A stretch of 64,000 nt of DNA, from assembly GCA_964536015.1 (NCBI GenBank), contig CAZHVS010000002.1, positions 248,001 to 312,000 on the forward strand, given 5' to 3'. Both the position numbers and the translations under genes were made by a program. Origin of the DNA: CAZHVS01 sp964536015 (GTDB lineage Bacteria; Bacteroidota; Ignavibacteria; Ignavibacteriales; Ignavibacteriaceae). Below are positions 37,049 to 45,181 of the stretch, in pieces. Every line of letters begins with the position of its first letter. Position 1 is the stretch's first letter. The notes below the pieces were generated by a model. It saw nothing but the letters and a program-made list of their open reading frames with translations. It ran no database searches and was not told the DNA's origin.

Positions 37049-37303
37049 ATGGCACATAAAAAAGGACAGGGTTCTACTAAAAACGGTAGAGATAGTAATG
37101 CACAAAGACTTGGAGTAAAAGCTTTTGGTGGTGAATTAATAACTGCCGGTTCAATTATTGTTCGTCAGCGGGGTACTAAATTTCATCCCGGTACGAATGT
37201 AAAAAGGGCAGGTGATGATTCATTATTCGCTATTATCGATGGAATTGTAAAATTTGAGATAGGAAAAGGCAACCGTCAGTTTGTTTCTGTTTATCCTGCA
37301 TAA
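37049..37303 (+). CDS. rpmA: 50S ribosomal protein L27
   Basis: An 84-residue ribosomal protein located at the peptidyl-transferase centre. The N-terminus MAHKKGQGSTKNGRDSNAQR and the KRAGDDSLFAIIDGIVKFE segment are unmistakable. The common N-terminus is present without the cleaved leader found in Firmicutes. TTAGGAG lies upstream. It is followed by mdh after about 18 bases, so all three genes probably share the rplU promoter. Confidence 0.98.
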   Translation: MAHKKGQGSTKNGRDSNAQRLGVKAFGGELITAGSIIVRQRGTKFHPGTNVKRAGDDSLFAIIDGIVKFEIGKGNRQFVSVYPA

Positions 37304-37321
37304 CCAACAGATGAGGTGTGT

Positions 37322-38248
37322 GTGAAAAAAATATCTGTTATTGGAGCGGGAAATGTTGGTGCGACAGCAGCTCAAAGAGTGGCAGAGAAAAATTTAGCTG
37401 AACAAGTTGTTTTAGTAGATATTCTTGATGGTATTCCACAAGGTAAAGCCCTTGATATGTGGGAGAGTGGTCCCATCGAAGGTTTTGATGCAAATGTTTT
37501 AGGTTATAACGATTTTGGAATGACTGAAAATTCCGATATTATTGTTATTACAGCAGGTTTGCCTCGAAAACCAGGAATGACTCGTGACGATTTACTCCAT
37601 GCAAATGCGAAAATTGTTAAATCAGTAACATTACAGGTAGCTCCTAAATCTCCAAATTCAATAATCATTGTTGTTTCAAATCCACTAGATGTTATGGCCT
37701 ATGTTGCTAAAAAGATTAGCGGATTTGAAAAAAATCGCGTAATTGGCATGGCTGGTGTTTTAGATACTGCAAGATTCCGACTCTTCATAGCACAAGAACT
37801 TAACGTTTCACTTAAAGATGTATATGCGATGGTTTTAGGTGGACACGGTGATACTATGGTACCTCTCGTTAGGTACTCAACAGTTGCAGGAATTCCGATT
37901 TCAGAATTAATTGCTGAAAAAAGAATTGAAGAACTGGTTACAAGAGCTCGAAATGGCGGAATTGAAATTGTGAATTATTTGAAAACCGGAAGCGCTTATT
38001 ATGCACCTTCTTCTGCAGCTGTTGAGATGGTTGAAGCTATTGCTCTTAACAGAAAAAGAATCCTTCCTTGCTCAGCTTGGCTTGAAGGGGAATATGGTTT
38101 AAATGATGTTTATTGCGGTGTTCCTGTTAAACTTGGTAGCAATGGTATTGAAGATATAATTGAATTGAATCTTACTGATGAAGAGAAAGCAGCATTAAAA
38201 AAATCTGCTGATGATGTTGCGGTAAATATTAGTAAACTTGAAATATAG
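37322..38248 (+). CDS. mdh: Malate dehydrogenase
   Basis: NAD-dependent oxidation of malate to oxaloacetate in the TCA cycle, with 308 residues. The Rossmann start KKISVIGAGNVGATAA, the substrate loop GLPRKPGMTRDDLL (Arg residues that select malate over lactate), the catalytic pair in LGGHGDTMVPL (His) and the GMAGVLDTARFR region (Asp/Arg) are all visible; this is the LDH-like MDH group. I chose the GTG at 37322, because GAGG ends five bases upstream; an earlier GTG at 37316 would overlap that ribosome site. Confidence 0.96.
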   Translation: MKKISVIGAGNVGATAAQRVAEKNLAEQVVLVDILDGIPQGKALDMWESGPIEGFDANVLGYNDFGMTENSDIIVITAGLPRKPGMTRDDLLHANAKIVKSVTLQVAPKSPNSIIIVVSNPLDVMAYVAKKISGFEKNRVIGMAGVLDTARFRLFIAQELNVSLKDVYAMVLGGHGDTMVPLVRYSTVAGIPISELIAEKRIEELVTRARNGGIEIVNYLKTGSAYYAPSSAAVEMVEAIALNRKRILPCSAWLEGEYGLNDVYCGVPVKLGSNGIEDIIELNLTDEEKAALKKSADDVAVNISKLEI

Positions 38249-38266
38249 GTTCTTAATAAAAAATTT

Positions 38267-38290
38267 ATCCCCAGCTTCTGGGGATTTTTT
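38267..38290 (+). terminator. Rho-independent terminator after mdh
   Basis: A perfect 8-base stem ATCCCCAG / CTGGGGAT with a three-base loop (CTT) is followed by TTTTTATTTT. Confidence 0.95.
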
Positions 38291-38377
38291 ATTTTAAATA
38301 TAATACATAGAACCTATTTTACTTTAATAGTGTTTTAATTAGAGTAAAAAAAATAATTTGAAATGAAAGTTTAGTTT

Positions 38378-39775
38378 ATGAAAAAATTTGATATTGCAAT
38401 TATTGGTGGTGGACCAGGAGGTTATGTTGCTGCAATTAGAGCCGCTCAATTGAGTTTTAATACTGTATTAATAGATAAAGATAATTTGGGTGGTATTTGT
38501 TTAAACTGGGGATGCATTCCAACAAAATCTCTTATCAAAAATGCAGAATTATATGATACTATTAAAAATCATTCTTCAGATTTCGGTTTATCTTTTAAAG
38601 AATTAAACTTTAATTTCGAAAAAATTATCTCCAGAAGCCGCAGCATCTCAGAAAGAATTTCTAAAAATATTGAATTGCTTATTAAAAAAAATAAAATTGA
38701 ACATATAAGAGGTTTTGGTAAACTAGTTTCTAAAAATCAAATTGATATTTTTAAGGACAATAAAATACCTGAATCAATTAATGCTGATAAAATTATTGTT
38801 GCTACTGGGGCAAGTCCAAGAGTGCTACCAAATATCCCTGTCGATAGAAAGAAAATAATTACAAGTTCTGAAGCAATGACATTAAAAACCCTTCCAAAAG
38901 AATTGATAGTAATTGGTGCGGGTGCAATTGGTGTTGAGTTTGCATATTTTTATTCTATTTTTGGTACTAAAGTAACTATTATTGAAATGCTTGAAAGAAT
39001 TCTTCCAATTGAAGATAAGGAAGTTTCTGCTGCACTTGAAAAATCTCTTAAAAAGAAAAATATTGAAATATATACTTCATCTACTGTTGATAAAGCTGAA
39101 GTTAAAGGCGATATTGTCGAAGTAACAATAAATCAAAATGGTGAAAAAAAATTATTAAAAGCTGAAGTTGTATTAAATGCAATTGGAGTCACCGGCAATG
39201 TCCTAGGATTTGGATTAGAAGAACTCGGAATAGAAATTGTTAAAAATCATATTAATGTAGATAAAAAAACATATCGAACTAATATCGAAAATATTTTTGC
39301 AATTGGTGATGTAATTGGACCACCGTGGTTAGCTCATGTCGCTTCAGCTGAAGGAATTGCTTGTGTAGAATACATTAAAGGCGTAGATTCAACTTCTGTT
39401 GATTATGATAACATTCCAGGTTGTACTTATTGTCAGCCACAAGTTGCAAGTATTGGTCTTACTGAAGAAAAAGCTAAAGAAAAAGGATTTGAAATTAAAA
39501 TTGGAAAATTTCCATTTATGGCAAGTGGAAAAGCTTTTGCAGTTGGAGAAAGAGATGGTTTTGTAAAATTAATTTTTGATGCCAAATATGGTGAATTATT
39601 AGGGGCGCATATTATAGGTTCAGATGCTACAGAAATGATTGCGGAACTTGCTCTTGCCAGATCTCTTGGTGCTACTGCTGAAACCATAATTAAAACTGTT
39701 CACGCTCACCCAACATTATCCGAATCAATAATGGAAGCTGCTGCTAATGCTTATGGAGAATCAATTCACATATAA
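38378..39775 (+). CDS. lpd: Dihydrolipoyl dehydrogenase (E3)
   Basis: A flavoprotein disulfide reductase of 465 residues that re-oxidises dihydrolipoyl groups using NAD. The FAD site IGGGPGGYVAAIRAAQ, the redox disulfide GGICLNWGCIPTKSL, the NAD site VIGAGAIGVEFA, the second FAD motif IFAIGDV and the C-terminal HAHPTLSE (catalytic His-Glu pair) are all intact. It heads a five-gene cassette with lipB, E1, E2 and lipA and clearly serves that complex. The end of the gene overlaps lipB by 29 bases, in a different frame. Confidence 0.97.
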   Translation: MKKFDIAIIGGGPGGYVAAIRAAQLSFNTVLIDKDNLGGICLNWGCIPTKSLIKNAELYDTIKNHSSDFGLSFKELNFNFEKIISRSRSISERISKNIELLIKKNKIEHIRGFGKLVSKNQIDIFKDNKIPESINADKIIVATGASPRVLPNIPVDRKKIITSSEAMTLKTLPKELIVIGAGAIGVEFAYFYSIFGTKVTIIEMLERILPIEDKEVSAALEKSLKKKNIEIYTSSTVDKAEVKGDIVEVTINQNGEKKLLKAEVVLNAIGVTGNVLGFGLEELGIEIVKNHINVDKKTYRTNIENIFAIGDVIGPPWLAHVASAEGIACVEYIKGVDSTSVDYDNIPGCTYCQPQVASIGLTEEKAKEKGFEIKIGKFPFMASGKAFAVGERDGFVKLIFDAKYGELLGAHIIGSDATEMIAELALARSLGATAETIIKTVHAHPTLSESIMEAAANAYGESIHI

Positions 39776-40451
39776 AATATTTTCATATTACAACCTTGGT
39801 TTGATGGATTATAAGGAGTGCTGGGAACTTCAAAAGAAATTTTTTAACCAAAGAAAAGAGAATAAAATTTCTGATTCGCTCTTACTTGTTGAGCATCCAC
39901 ATACTTACACTTTAGGGAAAGTTGCTAAAGAACAAAACTTAATTGGTTCAAAAAAATTTCTTGATGAAAATAAAATTAGTGTTTATGAGATTGACAGGGG
40001 AGGAGATATTACTTATCACGGTCCCGGTCAGGTTGTCGGTTATCCAATTATTAATCTTAACTATTGGAAAAAAGATACACATAAATATCTAAGAGCACTT
40101 GAAGAGGTTATCATTATTACCTGCAAAGAGTACGGTCTTTCACCTTATCGTAATGAAAAATATACTGGTGTATGGATTGAAGATGAAAAGATTGCTGCAA
40201 TTGGAATTAAAGTAAGCAACTGGATAACGATGCATGGGTTTGCATTTAACATAAATACCAACCTTTCAATGTTTAATGGTATTATACCTTGTGGTATTGT
40301 TGATAAAGGGGTTACTTCTCTTGAAAAAAAATTAGGATATATAATTTCTCTTGAAGAAGTTAAGGAAAAAATTGTAAAAAACTTTAAGTTTGTATTTGAA
40401 TATTCTGAAGTACAATATTGTGCTGAAAATGAAATAGCTGTAGTCAATTAA
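39747..40451 (+). CDS. lipB: Octanoyltransferase LipB
   Basis: Transfers octanoate from acyl carrier protein to lipoyl domains, the first step of endogenous lipoate synthesis. The 234-residue protein has the family hallmark DRGGDITYHGPGQVVGYPI, the catalytic Lys in IGIKVSNWITMHGFAFN and the acyl-accepting Cys in GIIPCGI. The start is uncertain: ATGs at 39747 and 39753 are two codons apart, both inside the end of lpd and without a clear Shine-Dalgarno site. Translation is probably coupled to lpd. Paired with lipA in the same cassette. Confidence 0.95.
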   Translation: MLMENQFTYKIFSYYNLGLMDYKECWELQKKFFNQRKENKISDSLLLVEHPHTYTLGKVAKEQNLIGSKKFLDENKISVYEIDRGGDITYHGPGQVVGYPIINLNYWKKDTHKYLRALEEVIIITCKEYGLSPYRNEKYTGVWIEDEKIAAIGIKVSNWITMHGFAFNINTNLSMFNGIIPCGIVDKGVTSLEKKLGYIISLEEVKEKIVKNFKFVFEYSEVQYCAENEIAVVN

Positions 40452-40465
40452 TCTGAAGGAAAAAG

Positions 40466-42556
40466 ATGGCTAAAAAACCGGTAAATAGTTTAATTCAAGA
40501 TGAAACGAACGAAAAAAAATCAGCAATTGATTTAAATGATAAAATTATTGAATTATCAAAGGACGAACTTGCTAAAGCATTTCATCTGATGAATCTTGCA
40601 CGAAACATCGATTCTAAAACTATGAATCTGTTAAAACAGGGTAAAACTTTTTTTCATATTGCTGGAAGCGGCCATGAAGCTATCCAGATAGCATCTGGAA
40701 TGCAAATAAATCCTCAAGTTGATTGGATGTTCCCTTATTATAGAGATCTTGGTTTTTCACTTTCGGTTGGCGTTTCAGCATATGATTTCTTTTTACAGGT
40801 TTTTGGTAAAGCTGATGACCCTGCTTGTGGCGGAAGACAAATGCCATGTCACTGGGGTTCAATGAAGATTAACCTTCCCACTCAATCAAGTCCAACAGGA
40901 ACACAATTTTTACAGGCAGTCGGTACTGCACTTGCATCAGTAAGAAAGGGAATTAATAATGTCACTTATGTTAGTTCTGGCGAAGGAACAACTAGTCAGG
41001 GAGAATTTCATGAAGCAATTAATTGGGCAAGCAGAGAAAAACTTCCAGTAATTTTCGTCATTCAAAATAACGGTTATGCAATTTCAGTTCCTGTACATAA
41101 ACAAAGCGGTGGGAAAGAACATTCCATTGCTGAGATGATGACTGGTTATCATAATTTAAAAAGAATGAAAATAGATGGAACAAACTTTATCGAATCATAT
41201 TTTTCATTCAAGGAAGCAATTGATTACATTAAAAATGGAAACGGACCTGTATTAATTGAAGCTGAAGTTGTGCGACTATTATCTCATTCATCTTCAGATG
41301 ATCAAAAAAAATATAGAAGTGCTGATGAAATTGAAAATGAAAAGAAAAAAGATCCGATTGAAAATTTTTCATCATTACTTATTTCGAAAAATATTTTTAC
41401 ACAACAGGAACTAGATGAAATCAAGAAAGAAGTTTTAAAAGAAATTGATAAAGCAGTCGATTTAGCTTCTGGTGCTAAAGATCCTGAAGCAGATAGTTGT
41501 GAAAAATTTGTTTTTGATGAAAGCAGCGTTAAAGAATCACTTGAATACGAGAAATCGTCTGAAAAAGGAAGTTCAATAGTAATGGTTGATGCAATTAATC
41601 ATGCGCTTCACGAAGAAATGGAATTGAACGATAAAATATATGTGTTTGGTGAAGATATTGCTGATGATAAAGGTGGTGTATTTACTGCAACCAAAGGATT
41701 ATCCAAAAAATATGGTGATGAAAGAGTATTTAATTCGCCACTGGCTGAAGCAAGTATTATTGGTGTTGCAACAGGAATGTCATTAGCTGGTTTGAAACCT
41801 GTTGTTGAAATTCAGTTTGGAGACTATATCTGGCCTGCATTTATGCAATTCAAAGGTGAAGTTGCGACATATAGATATCGTTCTAATAACGCGTGGACTT
41901 CTTCTTTTGTTACAAGAGTTGCAGTTGGTGGATATATTCATGGCGGTTTGTATCATAGTCAAAATATTGAATCTATATTTGCTCATATCCCGGGAATCTT
42001 TATAGCTTATCCTTCCAATGCTGCAGACGCAAAAGGATTATTAAAAACAGCGATCAGAATAAACGATCCTGTTTTGTTTTGTGAACATAAAGGTTTATAT
42101 AGACAAAGTTATTCTTCTGCACCTGAACCAGGAAAAGATTATTTAATTCCTTTTGGTAAAGCAAAAATTGTTAAAGAAGGAAATGATGTAACTGTTATTA
42201 GCTATGGAGCTTCTGTTTGGGATTCTTTTTTTGCATCTAAAAAGCTTGAAGAAGAGGGTTATTCGATAGAAGTAATTGATATAAGAACTATTATTCCTCT
42301 TGATGAAGAAACAATTTTTAATTCGGTGAAGAAAACTGGCAAAGTGATTGTAATTCATGAAGATACATTCACTGCTGGCTTCGGTGCAGAAATCATAGCA
42401 AGGATAGCCGATAATTGTTTTCAATATCTTGATGGACCTGTGAAAAGATTAACTGCAAAAGATACGCATATTCCTTATAATCCGATTTTGGAAAATGCTG
42501 TACTTCCATCAAGAGAAGGAATTTATAAATCAATCAAAGAATTGTTAAAATATTAA
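40466..42556 (+). CDS. 2-oxoacid dehydrogenase E1, fused alpha and beta subunits
   Basis: A thiamine-diphosphate enzyme of 696 residues that decarboxylates a 2-oxoacid and acylates lipoate. The alpha half (about 1-340) has the ThDP-binding motif around GEGTTSQGEFHEAINWA and NNGYAIS. The beta half (about 370-696) has FGEDIADDKGGVFTATKGL, the PLAEASIIGVATGMSLAGL region and the C-terminal transketolase domain (HEDTFTAGFGAEI). The two halves are separate genes in most bacteria. The alpha half reads most like branched-chain 2-oxoisovalerate dehydrogenase, but pyruvate cannot be excluded. GAAGGA precedes the ATG. Confidence 0.92.
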   Translation: MAKKPVNSLIQDETNEKKSAIDLNDKIIELSKDELAKAFHLMNLARNIDSKTMNLLKQGKTFFHIAGSGHEAIQIASGMQINPQVDWMFPYYRDLGFSLSVGVSAYDFFLQVFGKADDPACGGRQMPCHWGSMKINLPTQSSPTGTQFLQAVGTALASVRKGINNVTYVSSGEGTTSQGEFHEAINWASREKLPVIFVIQNNGYAISVPVHKQSGGKEHSIAEMMTGYHNLKRMKIDGTNFIESYFSFKEAIDYIKNGNGPVLIEAEVVRLLSHSSSDDQKKYRSADEIENEKKKDPIENFSSLLISKNIFTQQELDEIKKEVLKEIDKAVDLASGAKDPEADSCEKFVFDESSVKESLEYEKSSEKGSSIVMVDAINHALHEEMELNDKIYVFGEDIADDKGGVFTATKGLSKKYGDERVFNSPLAEASIIGVATGMSLAGLKPVVEIQFGDYIWPAFMQFKGEVATYRYRSNNAWTSSFVTRVAVGGYIHGGLYHSQNIESIFAHIPGIFIAYPSNAADAKGLLKTAIRINDPVLFCEHKGLYRQSYSSAPEPGKDYLIPFGKAKIVKEGNDVTVISYGASVWDSFFASKKLEEEGYSIEVIDIRTIIPLDEETIFNSVKKTGKVIVIHEDTFTAGFGAEIIARIADNCFQYLDGPVKRLTAKDTHIPYNPILENAVLPSREGIYKSIKELLKY

Positions 42557-42571
42557 GTTGAGGAATTAGTT

Positions 42572-44182
42572 ATGAAGATAGAAATCCCGATGCCAAAAAT
42601 GGGTGAATCAATAATGGAGGGAACAATTATTAAATGGCATAAAAATGTTGGTGATTCAGTAAAAAAAGATGAAACTATTTTTGAAATCAGTACAGATAAA
42701 GTAGATACTGAAGTTCCTTCACCTTCAGATGGAGTATTGACTGAAATAATTTTTAAAGAAAATGAAACTGTAGAAGTTGGAAAAATCGTTGCTTACATTG
42801 AAACTAAAATGGGAAAATCAGTTGGATTAATATCAGATGAAAAAATAACTGAAAAGAAATCTGATAAAAAAATTGAACAGAATACGATTAATATTGTAAT
42901 GCCAAAGATGGGTGAATCTATAATGGAAGGGACTATAATTAAATGGCATAAAAATGTTGGTGATTCAGTAAAAAAAGATGAAACTATTTTTGAAATCAGT
43001 ACAGATAAAGTAGATACTGAAGTTCCTTCTCCTGAAGACGGAATTTTAATTGAAATTATATCAAAAGAGCAAGAGATTGTTCCTGTTGGAGAAGTTGTTG
43101 CAAGACTATCTTCAGAGAGTTCGACAACATCAATAATCGTTGCACAAAATGATTCAATGCATTCCCAAATTGGAGAGATGATTAGTACAACTTTAATTGA
43201 TGAAAAGTACGATGAAGTAAAAGAAAAACAAAAGAGTAACAAATTCTATTCGCCATTGGTTTTGAATATTGCTAAAGTTGAGAATGTAACATTTGAAGAA
43301 CTCGAGAAAATTTCAGGTACTGGTATTGAAGGGAGAGTAACAAAAAAAGATATACTTGAATATGTTGAAAATAGAGTGAGAAAAAGTTCATTACCTATCG
43401 ATAATAAAAAATTATTTGCACAAGAAGAAAAATCTATAAAGCAAATTACTCCATCTGTTTATTCTTATTCTGATGGAAGTGTTGAAAAAATTCCAATGGA
43501 CAATATCCGTCAGAAAATAATGAATCATATGGTTCATAGCAGAGATACTTCAGTTCACGTTACTGGTTTAGTTGAAGTTGATATGTCCAAGATTTATAAT
43601 TTTCTTAAATCGCAAAAGGAAAATATCTGGAAAAGAGAAGGGATAAAACTTACGTACACTTCATTTGTTGCTTATGCAGTAGTTAAAGCACTTAAAGTTC
43701 ATCCTCTTATTAATTCAACAATTGATGGTACGAGTATATTACAGAAAAAATTTGTAAATCTTGGAATTGCTGTAGCTTTAGAGCAAAATGGTTTGATTGT
43801 TCCAAACATTAAGAATGCTCAGGATAAAAATTTGTTTGGACTGTCGAAAGAAATTTCATCATTAGCTGAAAAAGCGAGAACCAAAAAATTAACACCAGAT
43901 GATATTTCAGGGGGAACTTTTACAATAACCAATTATGGAATTTTTGGGACTTTATTTGGAACCCCAATTATTAACCAACCAGAAATCGCAATTCTAGGAA
44001 TGGGTGCAGTGGTTAAGAGACCAATAGTAGTTGAAACTGATGATCAGGACTCAATAATTATTAAACCAATGATGTACTTAACTCTTTCACATGATCATCG
44101 TTTAATTGATGGAATGCTTGGTGGAATGTTCTTAAAAACTATAAAAGAACAACTTGAATCTTTTAATGAAAAAACTATTTAA
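42572..44182 (+). CDS. 2-oxoacid dehydrogenase E2, dihydrolipoyl acyltransferase with two lipoyl domains
   Basis: The core of the complex, 536 residues. Two N-terminal lipoyl domains (about 1-80 and 105-182) each carry the lipoylated Lys in EISTDKVDTEVPSP. A peripheral subunit-binding domain follows (about 225-262, FYSPLVLNIAKVENVTFEEL...GTGIEGRVTKKDILEY). The catalytic domain (about 305-536) ends with the active-site LSHDHRLIDGMLGG motif. The two lipoyl domains share a 92-base stretch without a single difference. Which acyl group is carried depends on the E1. The gene lies 15 bases after E1, with GAGGAA upstream. Confidence 0.95.
   Translation: MKIEIPMPKMGESIMEGTIIKWHKNVGDSVKKDETIFEISTDKVDTEVPSPSDGVLTEIIFKENETVEVGKIVAYIETKMGKSVGLISDEKITEKKSDKKIEQNTINIVMPKMGESIMEGTIIKWHKNVGDSVKKDETIFEISTDKVDTEVPSPEDGILIEIISKEQEIVPVGEVVARLSSESSTTSIIVAQNDSMHSQIGEMISTTLIDEKYDEVKEKQKSNKFYSPLVLNIAKVENVTFEELEKISGTGIEGRVTKKDILEYVENRVRKSSLPIDNKKLFAQEEKSIKQITPSVYSYSDGSVEKIPMDNIRQKIMNHMVHSRDTSVHVTGLVEVDMSKIYNFLKSQKENIWKREGIKLTYTSFVAYAVVKALKVHPLINSTIDGTSILQKKFVNLGIAVALEQNGLIVPNIKNAQDKNLFGLSKEISSLAEKARTKKLTPDDISGGTFTITNYGIFGTLFGTPIINQPEIAILGMGAVVKRPIVVETDDQDSIIIKPMMYLTLSHDHRLIDGMLGGMFLKTIKEQLESFNEKTI
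42629..42720 (+). repeat. 92-bp perfect direct repeat, copy 1 (first lipoyl domain)
   Basis: These 92 bases are identical to 42938-43029, at an offset of 309 bases (103 codons). They encode the core of the lipoyl domain around the lipoylated lysine. Confidence 0.97.
42938..43029 (+). repeat. 92-bp perfect direct repeat, copy 2 (second lipoyl domain)
   Basis: Identical to 42629-42720, including third codon positions. The bases just outside both ends differ at several positions. Confidence 0.97.
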
Positions 44183-44184
44183 CT

Positions 44185-45105
44185 ATGATAAAAATTAATC
44201 AACATCAAAAAGCTTTTAAAGAAAATTTAGAAAAAGAAAAAAAAGAATTAGGTAAACGTCCTGAATGGTTAAAAGTAAAACTACCAATTGGTGAAAACTA
44301 TTCGGAAGTATTTCAGTTAATGAGAAATAATAAACTGAATACAGTTTGTGAAGAAGCTCGTTGCCCAAATATGGGCGAATGCTGGAATAGAAAAACTGCT
44401 ACATTTATGATTTTAGGAGATATTTGTACACGCAGTTGTGGTTTTTGTAATGTAAAAGTTGGTCTTCCTTCTGAACTAGACCTTGATGAACCTCGCAGAG
44501 TAGCTGATGCGGTTGAAAAACTAAGATTGAAACATGTTGTTATTACCTCTGTTAACAGAGATGAACTGAAAGATGGCGGGGCATCTGTTTTTGCAGAGAC
44601 AATTAAAAGAATTCGTGTAAAAAATCAAAATACTACAATCGAAATTTTAATTCCAGATTTTAAAGGCGATGAATCTGCATTTGAAATTATTTTAAATAAT
44701 CCTCCTGATATTTTAAACCATAATCTTGAAACTGTTGAAAGACTGTATCATGCTGTAAGACCACAAGCAAAATTTCAGAGAAGTCTTGATCTTATTAAAT
44801 GGTTTTCAAGCAGAAATCTTAAAACAAAAAGTGGTATGATGGTTGGCATTGGTGAAACAAATGATGAAGTGATTGAAGCCATGAATGATTTATATAATCA
44901 TGGTTGTAACATTGTAACAATCGGACAATATCTTCAACCAACAAAAAATCATCTACCTGTTGATAGATATGTTACTCCTGAAGAATTTCTTTTTTTCAAA
45001 AATGAAGGTTTAAAGATAGGTTTTGAATTTGTAGAATCTTCACCTCTTGTACGAAGTTCCTATCACGCTGATGAACAAGTAAGAAAAATTTCCAAGACAA
45101 ATTAA
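44185..45105 (+). CDS. lipA: Lipoyl synthase LipA
   Basis: A radical-SAM enzyme of 306 residues that inserts two sulfur atoms into the octanoyl chain on lipoyl domains. The auxiliary cluster cysteines lie in CEEARCPNMGECW, the radical-SAM cluster in CTRSCGFCNV, and the C-terminal serine ligand in ESSPLVRSSYHA. It starts two bases after the E2 stop, so it is translationally coupled. With lipB it makes the cofactor for the E2 gene next to it. Complete and normal in length. Confidence 0.98.
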   Translation: MIKINQHQKAFKENLEKEKKELGKRPEWLKVKLPIGENYSEVFQLMRNNKLNTVCEEARCPNMGECWNRKTATFMILGDICTRSCGFCNVKVGLPSELDLDEPRRVADAVEKLRLKHVVITSVNRDELKDGGASVFAETIKRIRVKNQNTTIEILIPDFKGDESAFEIILNNPPDILNHNLETVERLYHAVRPQAKFQRSLDLIKWFSSRNLKTKSGMMVGIGETNDEVIEAMNDLYNHGCNIVTIGQYLQPTKNHLPVDRYVTPEEFLFFKNEGLKIGFEFVESSPLVRSSYHADEQVRKISKTN

Positions 45106-45150
45106 CGTTTTCTTAATATTTTTATTTCATTTTATTTATGATTATTCATT

Positions 45151-45179
45151 ATATTTTATATGAAAAATTTATAAAATAT
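45151..45179 (+). repeat. A+T-only inverted repeat just before the start codon
   Basis: ATATTTTATA at 45151-45160 pairs perfectly with TATAAAATAT at 45170-45179; the ATG follows at 45182. It could form a weak hairpin covering the translation start, or an operator. In DNA this A+T-rich, chance is possible. Confidence 0.3.
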
Positions 45180-45181
45180 TA

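Noticed and set aside
42793..43242. A 149-codon open frame on the minus strand inside the E2 gene.
   Set aside because: It is antisense to conserved lipoyl-domain code, has no recognisable product, and is explained by the codon bias of the real gene.
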